Part shown: piece by piece, positions 48,458 through 57,432 of the stretch
How the letters are laid out: each line of letters begins with the position of its first letter
Position numbering within the stretch: position 1 is the first letter of the stretch
Source of the DNA: an uncultured Christensenella sp.
GTDB lineage: Bacteria; Bacillota; Clostridia; Christensenellales; Borkfalkiaceae
Reading direction: 5' to 3'
DNA length: 64,000 nucleotides
Assembly (NCBI GenBank): GCA_910585595.1
Contig: CAJUET010000008.1
Location: 17,200 to 81,199 of the forward strand
Program-made: the position numbers and the translations under genes
The notes under the pieces: generated by a model
The model's input: the letters and a program-made list of their open reading frames with translations, nothing else
What the model was told of the DNA's origin: nothing
Database searches by the model: none

Positions 48458-50422
48458 ATGGAACACTTTGATTTTAAGTTAAGATCCGCATTCGAGCCCA
48501 CGGGCGATCAGCCCGAGGCGATCAAAAAACTGACCGAAGGCGTTTTGGACGGGGTCCGCACGCAGGTGCTCGTCGGCGTTACCGGAAGCGGAAAAACGTT
48601 TACCATGGCGAACGTAATCAAAAACGCGGGGCGTCCCGCGCTCGTGATCGCGCACAACAAAACGCTTGCGGCGCAGCTTTGCAACGAGTTCCGCGAGTTC
48701 TTCCCCGAAAACCGCGTGGAGTACTTCGTTTCCTATTACGATTACTATCAGCCGGAAAGTTATATCCCCTCGACGGATACCTATATCGAAAAAGACCTCT
48801 CCATGAACGACGAGATAGATAAACTCCGCAATGCGGCGACCTGCTCTTTGGGCGAGCGCGACGACGTGATCGTGGTCTCTTCCGTATCCTGCATTTACGG
48901 TTTGGGCGCGCCCGAGGAGTTTTTCCGCCTCGGCGTCTCCATGCGCCCGGGTCAGCAAATGGAGCGCGACGAGCTGCTACGCCGTCTTGTGGAAATTCAT
49001 TATTCGCGTAACGATATCGACTTCAAACGCTCGACTTTCCGCGTGCGCGGCGACGTGGTGGAAATTTTCCCCGCGTCCAATTCCGAGCTTGCGATCCGCG
49101 TGGAGTTTTTCGGTGACGAGATCGAAAGTATCGGAGAAGAGGACGTCGTCACGGGCAAGGTCGTTTCCGAACTCAAACACGCGGTCGTGTTCCCTGCAAG
49201 CCACTACGCCGTTGGAAGCGAACGGCTTTCTTCCGCGCTTGCCGTGATCGAGGAGGACTTGCAGGGAGAAGTAAAAGCATTCGAGGCGGACGGGAAACTT
49301 TTAGAGGCGCAGCGCCTCTCCCAACGCACCGAACACGATCTGGAAATGATGCGCGAGATCGGCTATTGTTCGGGGATCGAGAACTATTCCCGCTATTTCG
49401 ACGGGCGCGCACCGGGCGAACCCTCGTTCACGCTTTTGGATTACTTCCCCGATCATTTTCTCGTGTTTATCGACGAGAGCCACATGACGATTCCGCAGAT
49501 ACGCGCCATGTATCACGGCGACCTTGCGCGAAAAAAGAACCTTGTAGACTACGGCTTCCGTATGCGCTCCGCCTACGACAACCGCCCTTTGACGTTTGAA
49601 GAATTCGACGCGCGCGTGCCGCAGCTCATTTGCGTTTCGGCGACGCCCGCGCCTTACGAATTGGAGCAGGCGGGGCAGGTCGTGGAGCAGCTTATCCGTC
49701 CTACGGGGCTTTTGGATCCCCCCGTTACGGTGAAACCCACGAAGGGGCAGATCGACGATCTGCTCTCCGAAATCCACGCCGTGATCGAACAAAAGGGCAG
49801 GGTGCTCGTTACGACCCTCACCAAGCGCATGGCGGAGAGTCTGACCGATTATTTAAAAGAGAATCATATCAAAGTGCGCTATATGCATTCGGACGTGGAT
49901 ACGTTGGAGCGTATCGATATTATCAACGGACTGCGTGCCGGGGAGTTTGACGTGCTCTGCGGAATCAACCTTCTGCGCGAGGGACTCGACCTTCCCGAGG
50001 TGCGCCTCGTCGCCATTCTCGACGCGGACAAGGAGGGCTTTTTGCGGAGCGAGACCTCTCTCGTGCAGACGATAGGGCGCGCCGCCCGAAACGCGGAGGG
50101 GCGGGTCATTATGTACGCCGACGAAATGACGGGCAGTATGCAGCGCGCCATTTCCGAAACCAACCGCAGACGCGGCATTCAGGAAGAGTACAACAAAAAA
50201 CACGGGATCGTTCCGAAAACGATCGTAAAAGAAGTCAAGTCCACCCTATCCATCACGGGCAAGGCGAAAAAAACGGGCGACGTCAAGATGAAGGATATTC
50301 CCGACGAAATCGAAAAGCTCAAAGCGCTCATGAAGGTCGCTTCCGCCCAGCTCGATTTCGAAAAGGCGATCGAGATTCGGGAGGCAATCAATGAACTGCG
50401 GCGAAGATACCGCGGATCGTAA
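48458..50422 (+). CDS. uvrB: excinuclease ABC subunit B
   Basis: 654 aa. Damage-verifying helicase of nucleotide excision repair; receives DNA from UvrA and recruits UvrC. Walker A is GVTGSGKTFTMANV near 39-52; the beta-hairpin region has YYDYYQPESYIPSTDTYIEK in outline; helicase motif VI is QTIGRAARNAEG; the UVR motif FEKAIEIREAINELRR ends the protein. The ATG at 48458 gives the usual N-terminus (FDFKLRSAFEPTGDQPEAI); no ribosome site is visible in the short U-rich leader. A HAD nucleotidase gene and uvrA follow in the same direction. Confidence 0.97.
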   Translation: MEHFDFKLRSAFEPTGDQPEAIKKLTEGVLDGVRTQVLVGVTGSGKTFTMANVIKNAGRPALVIAHNKTLAAQLCNEFREFFPENRVEYFVSYYDYYQPESYIPSTDTYIEKDLSMNDEIDKLRNAATCSLGERDDVIVVSSVSCIYGLGAPEEFFRLGVSMRPGQQMERDELLRRLVEIHYSRNDIDFKRSTFRVRGDVVEIFPASNSELAIRVEFFGDEIESIGEEDVVTGKVVSELKHAVVFPASHYAVGSERLSSALAVIEEDLQGEVKAFEADGKLLEAQRLSQRTEHDLEMMREIGYCSGIENYSRYFDGRAPGEPSFTLLDYFPDHFLVFIDESHMTIPQIRAMYHGDLARKKNLVDYGFRMRSAYDNRPLTFEEFDARVPQLICVSATPAPYELEQAGQVVEQLIRPTGLLDPPVTVKPTKGQIDDLLSEIHAVIEQKGRVLVTTLTKRMAESLTDYLKENHIKVRYMHSDVDTLERIDIINGLRAGEFDVLCGINLLREGLDLPEVRLVAILDADKEGFLRSETSLVQTIGRAARNAEGRVIMYADEMTGSMQRAISETNRRRGIQEEYNKKHGIVPKTIVKEVKSTLSITGKAKKTGDVKMKDIPDEIEKLKALMKVASAQLDFEKAIEIREAINELRRRYRGS

Positions 50423-50450
50423 AAAACGGAGAAACGGAAAGGAAAAAATC

Positions 50451-51041
50451 ATGAAAATTGCGATCGATATAGACGACACGCTTACGAGGATCGACAGAGC
50501 GGCGGCGGTCGAAAAATATATTAATGAAAACGGACTTTCGTTCCGCATCGTCGATCCGCACGCGCATACGCTGTTGGACGTTTGCGATTGGTCGCGCGAC
50601 GACGTTTCGCGGTTTATAAAGTCGGGCGGAGACAAGCTGTTTCTGAACGCGCCTCTCAAAGAAGGCGCAAAAGAGACGGTCGAAAAATGGAAAGCGGCGG
50701 GGCACGAAATCATAATTCTGACCGCGCGCATTTCCGAATGGTTTCAAGACCCCGTAAACAAAAGCCGCCGTCAGCTCGACGAATATAAAATTCCCTATGA
50801 CGAAATCGTCGCGGAAGTCTGGGAAAAGGGCAGGTATTGCCGCGACCGCGGAATCGAAGTTTTGATAGAGGATAACTTCGAAATCTGTAAAAAAGCGCAA
50901 GAGCTTGGCGTAAAGGCGGTCATGTTTGTAGACAAGCACAACTTTGCGCACGCAAAGGAAATCAAATACGCAGGTCCGAATTGGGAGTACGTCGCTTCTT
51001 CGGTAGAGTTTATATTGAATCCGCCCCGCGAGCGCGGTTAA
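50451..51041 (+). CDS. HAD-family 5'(3')-deoxyribonucleotidase-like protein
   Basis: 196 aa. NT5C-type HAD phosphatase: KIAIDIDDTLTRID gives the nucleophile Asp6 and acid Asp8; HEIIILTARISEW carries the motif II Thr; the motif III Lys is downstream, and EVLIEDNFEICKKAQELG the motif IV acidic pair. Such enzymes dephosphorylate nucleoside monophosphates. Lying between uvrB and uvrA, it may remove nucleotides released by repair, which is inference. AAAGGA precedes the ATG at 50451; uvrA starts 12 bases after the stop. Confidence 0.78.
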   Translation: MKIAIDIDDTLTRIDRAAAVEKYINENGLSFRIVDPHAHTLLDVCDWSRDDVSRFIKSGGDKLFLNAPLKEGAKETVEKWKAAGHEIIILTARISEWFQDPVNKSRRQLDEYKIPYDEIVAEVWEKGRYCRDRGIEVLIEDNFEICKKAQELGVKAVMFVDKHNFAHAKEIKYAGPNWEYVASSVEFILNPPRERG

Positions 51042-51053
51042 AGGAATAAAAAG

Positions 51054-53870
51054 ATGAAAGACGAATTACTCGTAAAAGGTGCAAAAGAAAATAATTTGAA
51101 AGACGTCACCGTGCGTGTTCCGAAGAATACGCTTACGGTGTTTACGGGCGTATCGGGTTCGGGCAAATCGACGCTTGCCTTCGATACGATCTTCGCGGAG
51201 GGGCAGCGCCGCTATATGGAGAGTCTCTCTTCCTACGCGCGGCAGTTCCTCGGCATGATGGAAAAACCCGACGTGGAGAGCATCGAGGGGCTTTCGCCCG
51301 CGATCAGCATCGATCAGAAGACGACTTCACACAATCCCCGTTCCACGGTGGGTACGGTGACGGAGATATACGACTATCTGCGCCTTCTCTATGCGAGGGT
51401 GGGCGTTCCGCACTGTCCTCAATGCGGAAGGGAGATCCGCCGCCAGACGGTGGACGAAATTGCCGACCGCGTTATGGAAATGCCCGAGGGGAGCAAACTT
51501 CTCATCGAGGCGCCTGTCGTGCGCGGCAGAAAAGGAGAATTTCAAAAGGAGCTTGCGGGATACCGCAAGAGCGGTTATGCGCGCGTCAAGGTTGACGGGA
51601 TAGTTTACGATTTGCAAGAGGATATCAAGCTCGAGAAAAATAACAAACACAACGTGAGCGTGGTCATAGACAGACTCGTCGTCAAGGAGGGGATTTTAAG
51701 TCGCCTCACCGAGAGTCTCGAAGCGGCGCTCCGCCTTGCGGACGGACTTGTTACCGTCTCCTGCGGGCAGGAGGAAACGCTCTATTCTTCACGCTACGCC
51801 TGCCCCGACTGCGGCATTTCGATCGAAGAGATCGAACCCCGTCTTTTCTCGTTTAACACGCCTTGGGGCGCGTGTCCCGAGTGTTCGGGGCTTGGCTTTA
51901 AGCAGTCCGTCGATCCCGATCTCATCTGCCCCGATAAAACAAAGACGATCCGCGAGGGGGCGATCCATGCGGGCGGGTGGATGTTGGACAGTAACTCGAC
52001 CAACCTCATGTATGTGACCGCGCTTGCCAAGCATTACAAGTTCTCGATCGATACGCCCGTCAAGGATTTGCCCAAGAGTGCATACGACATTATCATGTAC
52101 GGAAACGGAGGTGAGGAAATAGACCTTTCTTATAACACCCGCTCCTTTTCGGGCAGCTACAAGATGAAGTGGGAGGGCTTTGTCAACAACCTCGAACGCC
52201 GCTACAAGAATACTTCATCGGACGGCGTTAAATACGACATTGAACGGTATATGCGCACGGTCGACTGCCCCGCCTGCCGCGGTAGGCGTTTGAAGCGCGA
52301 GGCGCTTGCGGTCACGGTGGGCGGCAAGAACATTTTTGATGCGTGCAATATGCCCATACGCGATCTCAGAAAGTTTATTGCGGGGCTTACGCTCGGCGAA
52401 ACGCAGAAGGCGATCGCAGGCGTCGTATTAAAGGAAATCGGCAAGCGGCTCGATTTTTTGATCGGTGTGGGGCTCGATTATTTAACGCTTACGCGGAGCG
52501 CCGCAACGCTTTCGGGCGGCGAGAGCCAGCGTATACGCCTTGCCACGCAGATAGGTTCTGCTCTCTCGGGCGTTTTGTACATTCTTGACGAGCCGAGTAT
52601 CGGGTTGCATCAACGGGACAACGAAAAACTGCTCGCTTCCCTCAAAGGTCTGCGCGATCTGGGAAACACGCTCATCGTTGTCGAGCACGACGAAGAGACC
52701 ATCCGTTCTGCCGACTATATCGTCGACGTGGGACCGCTTGCGGGCGTGCACGGGGGTGAGATCGTCGCGTGCGGAACGCAAGAGGATATCATGAACGAGC
52801 CGCGTTCGATCACGGGCGACTATCTTGCGGGAAGAAAGAAAATCGAGGTTCCCCAGATCAGAAAACAGCCCGACGGCAGATGGCTTAAAATACGCGATTG
52901 CAGGCAGAACAACTTAAAAGGCATTACGGCGGAAATTCCCGCGGGACTGATTACCGCGGTCACGGGCGTATCGGGCTCGGGCAAATCTTCGCTCGTCAAC
53001 GAAATCATATTGCCCGTGCTTTCGGAACGCTTGGGCGGCGCCCGTCTCCCCTTAGGCAAGAGCGGCGAAGCGGAGGGGACGGAGTACTTCGACAAAGTGA
53101 TCGCGATCGACCAATCGCCGATCGGCAGAACGCCGCGCTCCAACCCCGCGACCTATACGGGAGTGTTCTCTGCGATCCGCGAGCTGTTTGCCGCCACGCA
53201 GGACGCGCGCACCATGGGCTATAAAGCGGGAAGATTTTCGTTCAACGTCGCCGGCGGAAGGTGCGAGAACTGCGAGGGCGACGGTATCATGAAAATCGAG
53301 ATGCACTTCCTGCCCGACGTATTTGTTCCTTGCGAAGTCTGCGGGGGGAAACGTTACAATCGCGAAACGCTCGAAGTCAAGTACAAGGGCAAGTCGATTG
53401 CCGACGTTCTCGATATGACTGTAGAAGAAGCGTGCGATTTCTTCCGCCCCGTTCCCTCGGTATACAATAAAATTTCCACTCTTAAAGAAGTGGGGTTGGG
53501 ATATATTAAATTGGGGCAGAGTTCCACCACCCTGTCGGGCGGCGAGGCGCAGAGGGTGAAGCTTGCGACCGAGCTGAGCAAGCGTTCTACGGGCAAGACT
53601 TTTTACATTTTGGACGAGCCCACGACGGGGCTTTCGAGCTACGACGTGCAGAAGCTTGCGGATATTCTGATTCGGTTGAGAGAGAACGGGAATACCGTGC
53701 TCGTCATCGAACACAACCTCGATATTATTAAGATCGCCGATCACATTGTTGACCTCGGACCGGAGGGGGGAGACGGCGGCGGCACGGTCGTTATAACGGG
53801 CAGTCCCGAGGAAGTCGCGCGGTGCGAAAAGAGCTATACGGGGCATTTCTTAAAGGAAGTGCTTTCATGA
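51054..53870 (+). CDS. uvrA: excinuclease ABC subunit A
   Basis: 938 aa. Damage-sensing ABC-type ATPase of excision repair. First Walker A VFTGVSGSGKSTLAFDT near 30-46; signatures LSGGESQRIRLATQIG and LSGGEAQRVKLATELS; second Walker A AVTGVSGSGKSSLVNE. Zinc modules: CPQCGRE and CPDCG in the first half, CPACRG in the insertion domain, and CENCEGDGIMKIEMHFLPD in outline in the second. Both Walker B DEPs are present. The next gene overlaps its stop. Cotranscription with uvrB is likely since no terminator lies between. Confidence 0.98.
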   Translation: MKDELLVKGAKENNLKDVTVRVPKNTLTVFTGVSGSGKSTLAFDTIFAEGQRRYMESLSSYARQFLGMMEKPDVESIEGLSPAISIDQKTTSHNPRSTVGTVTEIYDYLRLLYARVGVPHCPQCGREIRRQTVDEIADRVMEMPEGSKLLIEAPVVRGRKGEFQKELAGYRKSGYARVKVDGIVYDLQEDIKLEKNNKHNVSVVIDRLVVKEGILSRLTESLEAALRLADGLVTVSCGQEETLYSSRYACPDCGISIEEIEPRLFSFNTPWGACPECSGLGFKQSVDPDLICPDKTKTIREGAIHAGGWMLDSNSTNLMYVTALAKHYKFSIDTPVKDLPKSAYDIIMYGNGGEEIDLSYNTRSFSGSYKMKWEGFVNNLERRYKNTSSDGVKYDIERYMRTVDCPACRGRRLKREALAVTVGGKNIFDACNMPIRDLRKFIAGLTLGETQKAIAGVVLKEIGKRLDFLIGVGLDYLTLTRSAATLSGGESQRIRLATQIGSALSGVLYILDEPSIGLHQRDNEKLLASLKGLRDLGNTLIVVEHDEETIRSADYIVDVGPLAGVHGGEIVACGTQEDIMNEPRSITGDYLAGRKKIEVPQIRKQPDGRWLKIRDCRQNNLKGITAEIPAGLITAVTGVSGSGKSSLVNEIILPVLSERLGGARLPLGKSGEAEGTEYFDKVIAIDQSPIGRTPRSNPATYTGVFSAIRELFAATQDARTMGYKAGRFSFNVAGGRCENCEGDGIMKIEMHFLPDVFVPCEVCGGKRYNRETLEVKYKGKSIADVLDMTVEEACDFFRPVPSVYNKISTLKEVGLGYIKLGQSSTTLSGGEAQRVKLATELSKRSTGKTFYILDEPTTGLSSYDVQKLADILIRLRENGNTVLVIEHNLDIIKIADHIVDLGPEGGDGGGTVVITGSPEEVARCEKSYTGHFLKEVLS

Positions 53871-54550
53871 CCGATTTCGAAAAACTGTTTTCGCAAGGGG
53901 AAGCAAATCGGGACAAGCTACTCAAAAACGGTTTTATACCGTTGGAGAAAGGGTATTACAGGGAGAGCCGGCTGTTGAGTTTTCTTCTCCGCGTAACCGT
54001 AACGGAAAAGGGAAAAGTGAATGCGGAGCTATTCGATCCGGAAGCGGACGCGCCCTATACCCTGCATCTTGTGGAGGGGGCGGAAGGAAGCTTTGTGGGG
54101 GAAGTGAGAAATGCTTATGAGGACGCGCTTTTAAAAATCGCCGAAACCTGTTTCGACAGAGCGGTGTTCAGGAGCCGATACGCCGTAAAACTGTTGGAAT
54201 ACGCAGAGGAAAAATACGGCGAGACCTGTGAATATCTTTGGGAAAAGTTTCCCGATAACGGCGTTTTGCGCCGCGCGGACAACCGCAAGTGGTATGCGGC
54301 GATTCTGACGGTGGCAGGTAACAAGGTGGGGTTATCCACAGACGAAAGGGTGGAAATTGTCGATTTGCGTGCGGAAGAGGGCGAGGTTCAACGACTTATC
54401 AACAGGAGCGGTTTTGCCCCTGCCTGGCATATGAATAAGAAGAGCTGGATAACCGTGTATTTGAACGGTATGGTAGAGTTTTCCGAAATCACGGAACTGC
54501 TCGACAGGAGCAGAGAGTCGGCGTTGAAAAATAAAAGGAGAACGTTATGA
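53867..54550 (+). CDS. MmcQ/YjbR-family protein
   Basis: 227 aa. The C-terminal ~110 residues match the MmcQ/YjbR (CyaY-like) fold: DNRKWYAAILTV near 140-151, VEIVDLRA, then GFAPAWHMNKKSWITVYLNG near 183-202. The N-terminal half (about 1-110) is the extra domain found in longer members, with FIPLEKGYYRES and LLSFLLRVTV. A DNA-binding role has been suggested for the family; it is unproved. The ATG overlaps the uvrA stop and its own stop overlaps the aminotransferase start, so all three are coupled. Confidence 0.75.
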   Translation: MTDFEKLFSQGEANRDKLLKNGFIPLEKGYYRESRLLSFLLRVTVTEKGKVNAELFDPEADAPYTLHLVEGAEGSFVGEVRNAYEDALLKIAETCFDRAVFRSRYAVKLLEYAEEKYGETCEYLWEKFPDNGVLRRADNRKWYAAILTVAGNKVGLSTDERVEIVDLRAEEGEVQRLINRSGFAPAWHMNKKSWITVYLNGMVEFSEITELLDRSRESALKNKRRTL

Positions 54551-55725
54551 ACGAAAGGAAACGGAAATTGGGAGAAGAGCGCTTTGCGATCCGCGAGCTC
54601 TTCGAATACGGCAAACGGAGAGCGAAAGAAATCGGCAGAGAGAACGTGTTTGATTTTTCGATCGGGAATCCTTCCTCGCCCGCGCCCGACGGCGTAAAGG
54701 AGGAGATCATCCGTCTTTTAAACGAAGTCTCTTCGGCTGAGCTCCACGGCTATACTTCCGCACAGGGAGATCCTGCGGTGCGCAAGGCTGTGGCGGATTA
54801 TTTACATAGTGAGTTCGGCGCAGAAATTTCCGCAAATCGGATTTACATGAGCTGCGGCGCTTCGGCGTCGCTTACGGTTGCGCTCAACGCGATCCTTTCG
54901 GGCGGCGAGGAAGTCGCAGTTCTTGCACCATACTTTCCCGAATACCGCGTATTTATCGAGGGGGCGCGGGGGTTTGTAAAAGAGGTTGCAACGGATAAAA
55001 ATTTCCGCCTTGATTTGGACGCGCTCGATCAAGCGATCACGAAGAATACGGCGGCGGTCATTCTCAATTCCCCCAACAATCCCACGGGCGTGGTGTATCG
55101 GGAAGAGGAGATCAAGTCGTTTGCCGCCCTTCTTAATAGAAAGAGCAGGGAATTCAAAAAGCCCGTCTATCTGATTTCCGACGAGCCGTACAGAGAGCTT
55201 ACCTACGGGGCAAAAGTTCCGTTTCCCGCAAATTATTACGACAATACGATCGTGTGTTACTCCTTTTCGAAGTGCCTGACGCTTGCGGGCGAGCGTATCG
55301 GATATCTGGCGGTGAACGATCGTGCAGAGGAGGCGGATGCGCTGTATACAGCATGTGTGGGCGCGGGGCGCGATTTAGGTTTCGTATGCGCTCCGGCGCT
55401 CTTTCAGCAGGTGATCAGGAAGTGCGTCGGAATGACTTCGGATGTCGGCGTTTACGAAAAGAACCGTGCGCTTTTATACGGTGCGCTCACGGACATGGGG
55501 TACGCTGCGGTCGAACCGGAGGGAGCGTTTTATCTCTTTGTCAAGAGCTTGGAGCCAGACGCAAAGGCGTTTTGCGAACGTGCAAAAAAATACGAGCTGC
55601 TGCTCGTTCCTTCCGATAGCTTCGGGATTCAAGGTTACGTCCGTATCTCCTATTGCGTGCCCACGGAGCAAATTAAAAATTCGCTTCCGAAGTTTGAAGC
55701 GCTCTTCAAAGAATATCTGCGTTGA
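54547..55725 (+). CDS. class I/II pyridoxal-phosphate aminotransferase
   Basis: 392 aa. Fold type I aminotransferase close to the aspartate aminotransferase group: DFSIGNPSSPAP near 36-47, GYTSAQGDPAVRKAVADYL near 68-86, NSPNNPTG at 174-181, SDEPYRELTYG near 211-221 with the PLP-ring Asp, and CYSFSKCLTLAGERIGYLA with the PLP lysine at 242. The C-terminal Arg that binds the substrate carboxylate is in GYVRISYC. The substrate is not fixed by sequence. It is the last gene of the uvrA unit and is followed by a terminator. Confidence 0.9.
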   Translation: MNERKRKLGEERFAIRELFEYGKRRAKEIGRENVFDFSIGNPSSPAPDGVKEEIIRLLNEVSSAELHGYTSAQGDPAVRKAVADYLHSEFGAEISANRIYMSCGASASLTVALNAILSGGEEVAVLAPYFPEYRVFIEGARGFVKEVATDKNFRLDLDALDQAITKNTAAVILNSPNNPTGVVYREEEIKSFAALLNRKSREFKKPVYLISDEPYRELTYGAKVPFPANYYDNTIVCYSFSKCLTLAGERIGYLAVNDRAEEADALYTACVGAGRDLGFVCAPALFQQVIRKCVGMTSDVGVYEKNRALLYGALTDMGYAAVEPEGAFYLFVKSLEPDAKAFCERAKKYELLLVPSDSFGIQGYVRISYCVPTEQIKNSLPKFEALFKEYLR

Positions 55726-55742
55726 GGAAAAGAACGAAAAGG

Positions 55743-55774
55743 AAAATCCCCGTGCTTTCAAGCGCGGGGATTTT
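55743..55774. terminator. bidirectional intrinsic terminator
   Basis: AAAATCCCCG and CGGGGATTTT pair around a 12-base loop. Shared by the aminotransferase gene and the convergent SecB-like gene. Confidence 0.85.
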
Positions 55775-55784
55775 GTCTGTTCGC

Positions 55785-56234
55785 TTAGTTTAAAGAATTG
55801 GGGTCGATGTTGAGCGTATAACCGGTCGTACCTCTGTCCTCGGGGAAGAGCGTCGAACCGGGAACTACGGGTAACGTCAGGGGATTGACGAGCGCGTCCG
55901 CCGTAAGGTTCGTCACCGCCGCGCGGAGATAGGGGAACATCGTCTCGGTAGCGTTGATCGCAAAGATTCTCCTGTCGTCGTCGTTATTCATGTTTTTCAC
56001 TTCGAATACGCCCATCAAACGCACCGTAAGGTTAAAGGGTTTGGGTTCGTCCTCTTTCGTCTCGATCTTGCATTCCAGCATTACCACGTTGATTTCGGGA
56101 TTCTCGTTTGCCTGTCTTATCTGACGGGAGAAGAGCGGTTTGATTTCGAATTTTGTTTCGGCAGTCGCTTTAATAGGATTCACTTTAAAATAGAGCTCGT
56201 CTGCCGTAAGCCCTTTCAGCGTATAATCGATCAT
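55785..56234 (-). CDS. SecB-like export chaperone
   Basis: 149 aa. The C-terminal part ATETMFPYLRAAVTNLTADA then LVNPLTLPVVPGSTLF follows the SecB pattern (a helix with FPYLR, then a Pro-rich stretch), and the preceding beta strands LTVRLMGVFEVKN fit the same fold. Classical SecB belongs to Proteobacteria; Gram-positive homologues act as SecB-like or toxin-antitoxin chaperones. No toxin gene is adjacent here. GAGGTG precedes the ATG and it has its own promoter and terminators, so it is a solitary gene. Confidence 0.75.
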   Translation of the reverse strand: MIDYTLKGLTADELYFKVNPIKATAETKFEIKPLFSRQIRQANENPEINVVMLECKIETKEDEPKPFNLTVRLMGVFEVKNMNNDDDRRIFAINATETMFPYLRAAVTNLTADALVNPLTLPVVPGSTLFPEDRGTTGYTLNIDPNSLN

Positions 56235-56263
56235 ATTTTCACCTCGTTGGTTTTATCTTCTAA

Positions 56264-56292
56264 ATTTTACCATATCGGGAAGTATTTGTCAA
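56264..56292 (-). promoter_or_regulatory. promoter of the SecB-like gene
   Basis: Minus strand TTGACA, 17 bases, TAAAAT. Predicted leader about 22 bases with the GAGGTG ribosome site. Confidence 0.75.
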
Positions 56293-56320
56293 TGGTTTTC
56301 AAGAAATAGTTCTATGAGAC

Positions 56321-56366
56321 AAAACGCCCCTTCACGCATTCCGCGCGAAGGGGCGTTTTGTTTTTT
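56321..56366 (-). terminator. intrinsic terminator of the NlpC/P60 gene
   Basis: AAAACGCCCCTTC and GAAGGGGCGTTTT pair across a 13-base loop; A/T tracts at both ends. Confidence 0.85.
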
Positions 56367-56368
56367 AC

Positions 56369-57223
56369 TCAGACCATTCTTCTTGCGCTGAGATAATAGC
56401 TCCAACGCGTTTGGGAGATCTGTTCGATTTTTGCATAGTCGCTTGCGGTATGCAGAATATAGTTATCGCCGAGGTACAGGGCAACGTGTCCAACGCGCTC
56501 GATCCCCGTATTATTTTTCCGCGATTCGTTCGTAAAGAACATCAGGTCTCCGCGTTTAAGATCATCCGTCACCGCCTTCCCCTGTGATATCTGCGTGCGG
56601 GTAGTCATATTCAGATAAATTCCCGCGCCCTGGTAAAATATAAACTGCATGAGCGAGGAACAGTCGAATTTCTTCGTCGTAAAGCCGCTTATAAAATTTC
56701 CCTTTCCGTCGTGCAAGCGCGTTGCGCCGTACACATAGGGCGTACCCAAAACGTTAAGTCCTTCGTCAATGATTTTCTCCGTTGTTTCGCTTCCCTTATT
56801 CTGGGTAACTAATTTTGCGTGTCCGGCGTGAACGAACGCCTTCTGTCCCATGTAGCGGATTTCGTACCAGTTTCCTGATTGTCCCGCGTACTTCATCAAA
56901 ATATTCTTTTGTACCGTGCCGAAGGAAGAATAGTTCGTTCCCGCGCCCTTTCTTACGTTCAGATTGTCCGTCGTGATTTTCACGTATTGCGTGACGACGG
57001 GTTTCGGGTCGGGTAAAACGACGGGGGTATCGTCTTCTTCCTCGGAAGGAAGATTCTCTCCGATATCCGGCTCGTTCTCTTCGGGTACAACGGGCACTGT
57101 AACGTCTACGGGCGGAAGGGGTGCTTCCGAATCGTCTTTATCATTTGAGCAAGCCGCAAACGCGGGCAGAGCAAGCGCCGCCAACACGCAGGCGCTAAGA
57201 GTGATTTTGAGATGTTTCTTCAT
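56369..57223 (-). CDS. SH3 + NlpC/P60 cell-wall hydrolase lipoprotein
   Basis: 284 aa. A lipoprotein signal ends at ALPAFAAC (Cys25), followed by an acidic, Pro-rich linker (about 30-75). An SH3_3 domain (about 80-142, LNVRKGAGTNYSSFGTV) binds the wall. The NlpC/P60 domain (about 150-284) has the catalytic Cys in KFDCSSLMQFIFY, His in VGHVALYLGDN and a third polar residue in ILHTASD. Such enzymes cut D-Glu-to-diamino-acid links in peptidoglycan. GGAGAC precedes the ATG. It has its own promoter and terminator. Confidence 0.9.
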   Translation of the reverse strand: MKKHLKITLSACVLAALALPAFAACSNDKDDSEAPLPPVDVTVPVVPEENEPDIGENLPSEEEDDTPVVLPDPKPVVTQYVKITTDNLNVRKGAGTNYSSFGTVQKNILMKYAGQSGNWYEIRYMGQKAFVHAGHAKLVTQNKGSETTEKIIDEGLNVLGTPYVYGATRLHDGKGNFISGFTTKKFDCSSLMQFIFYQGAGIYLNMTTRTQISQGKAVTDDLKRGDLMFFTNESRKNNTGIERVGHVALYLGDNYILHTASDYAKIEQISQTRWSYYLSARRMV

Positions 57224-57265
57224 GTCCGTCTCCTTTCATTTGTATTTCCCCTCATCGGGAGCTTC

Positions 57266-57295
57266 ATTATAACAGAGGGAAAAGCGCAAAATCAA
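57266..57295 (-). promoter_or_regulatory. promoter of the NlpC/P60 gene
   Basis: Minus strand TTGATT, 18 bases, TATAAT with TGT before it (TGTTATAAT). Confidence 0.65.
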
Positions 57296-57346
57296 GAAAA
57301 AAATGCAGGTAGATTCATGGGAATAGAGGGAATGTATGGAAAACGG

Positions 57347-57374
57347 TTGAAATATTTTCGGAATCTGTTATAAT
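57347..57374 (+). promoter_or_regulatory. promoter of the hydrolase-EEP unit
   Basis: TTGAAA, 16 bases, TATAAT within TGTTATAAT. The leader of about 50 bases contains the small hairpin GGTATG-CC-CATACC and the GGAGG ribosome site. Confidence 0.65.
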
Positions 57375-57432
57375 GAAATTCGGGTATGCCCATACCTGAA
57401 CGGAACGCGGGGAAACCCGCACGGAGGAAATT

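Noticed and set aside
54334..54342. TTATCCACA, a perfect DnaA box
   Set aside because: A single copy inside the coding region of the MmcQ/YjbR gene; no cluster, A/T-rich unwinding element or dnaA/dnaN nearby, so not an origin.
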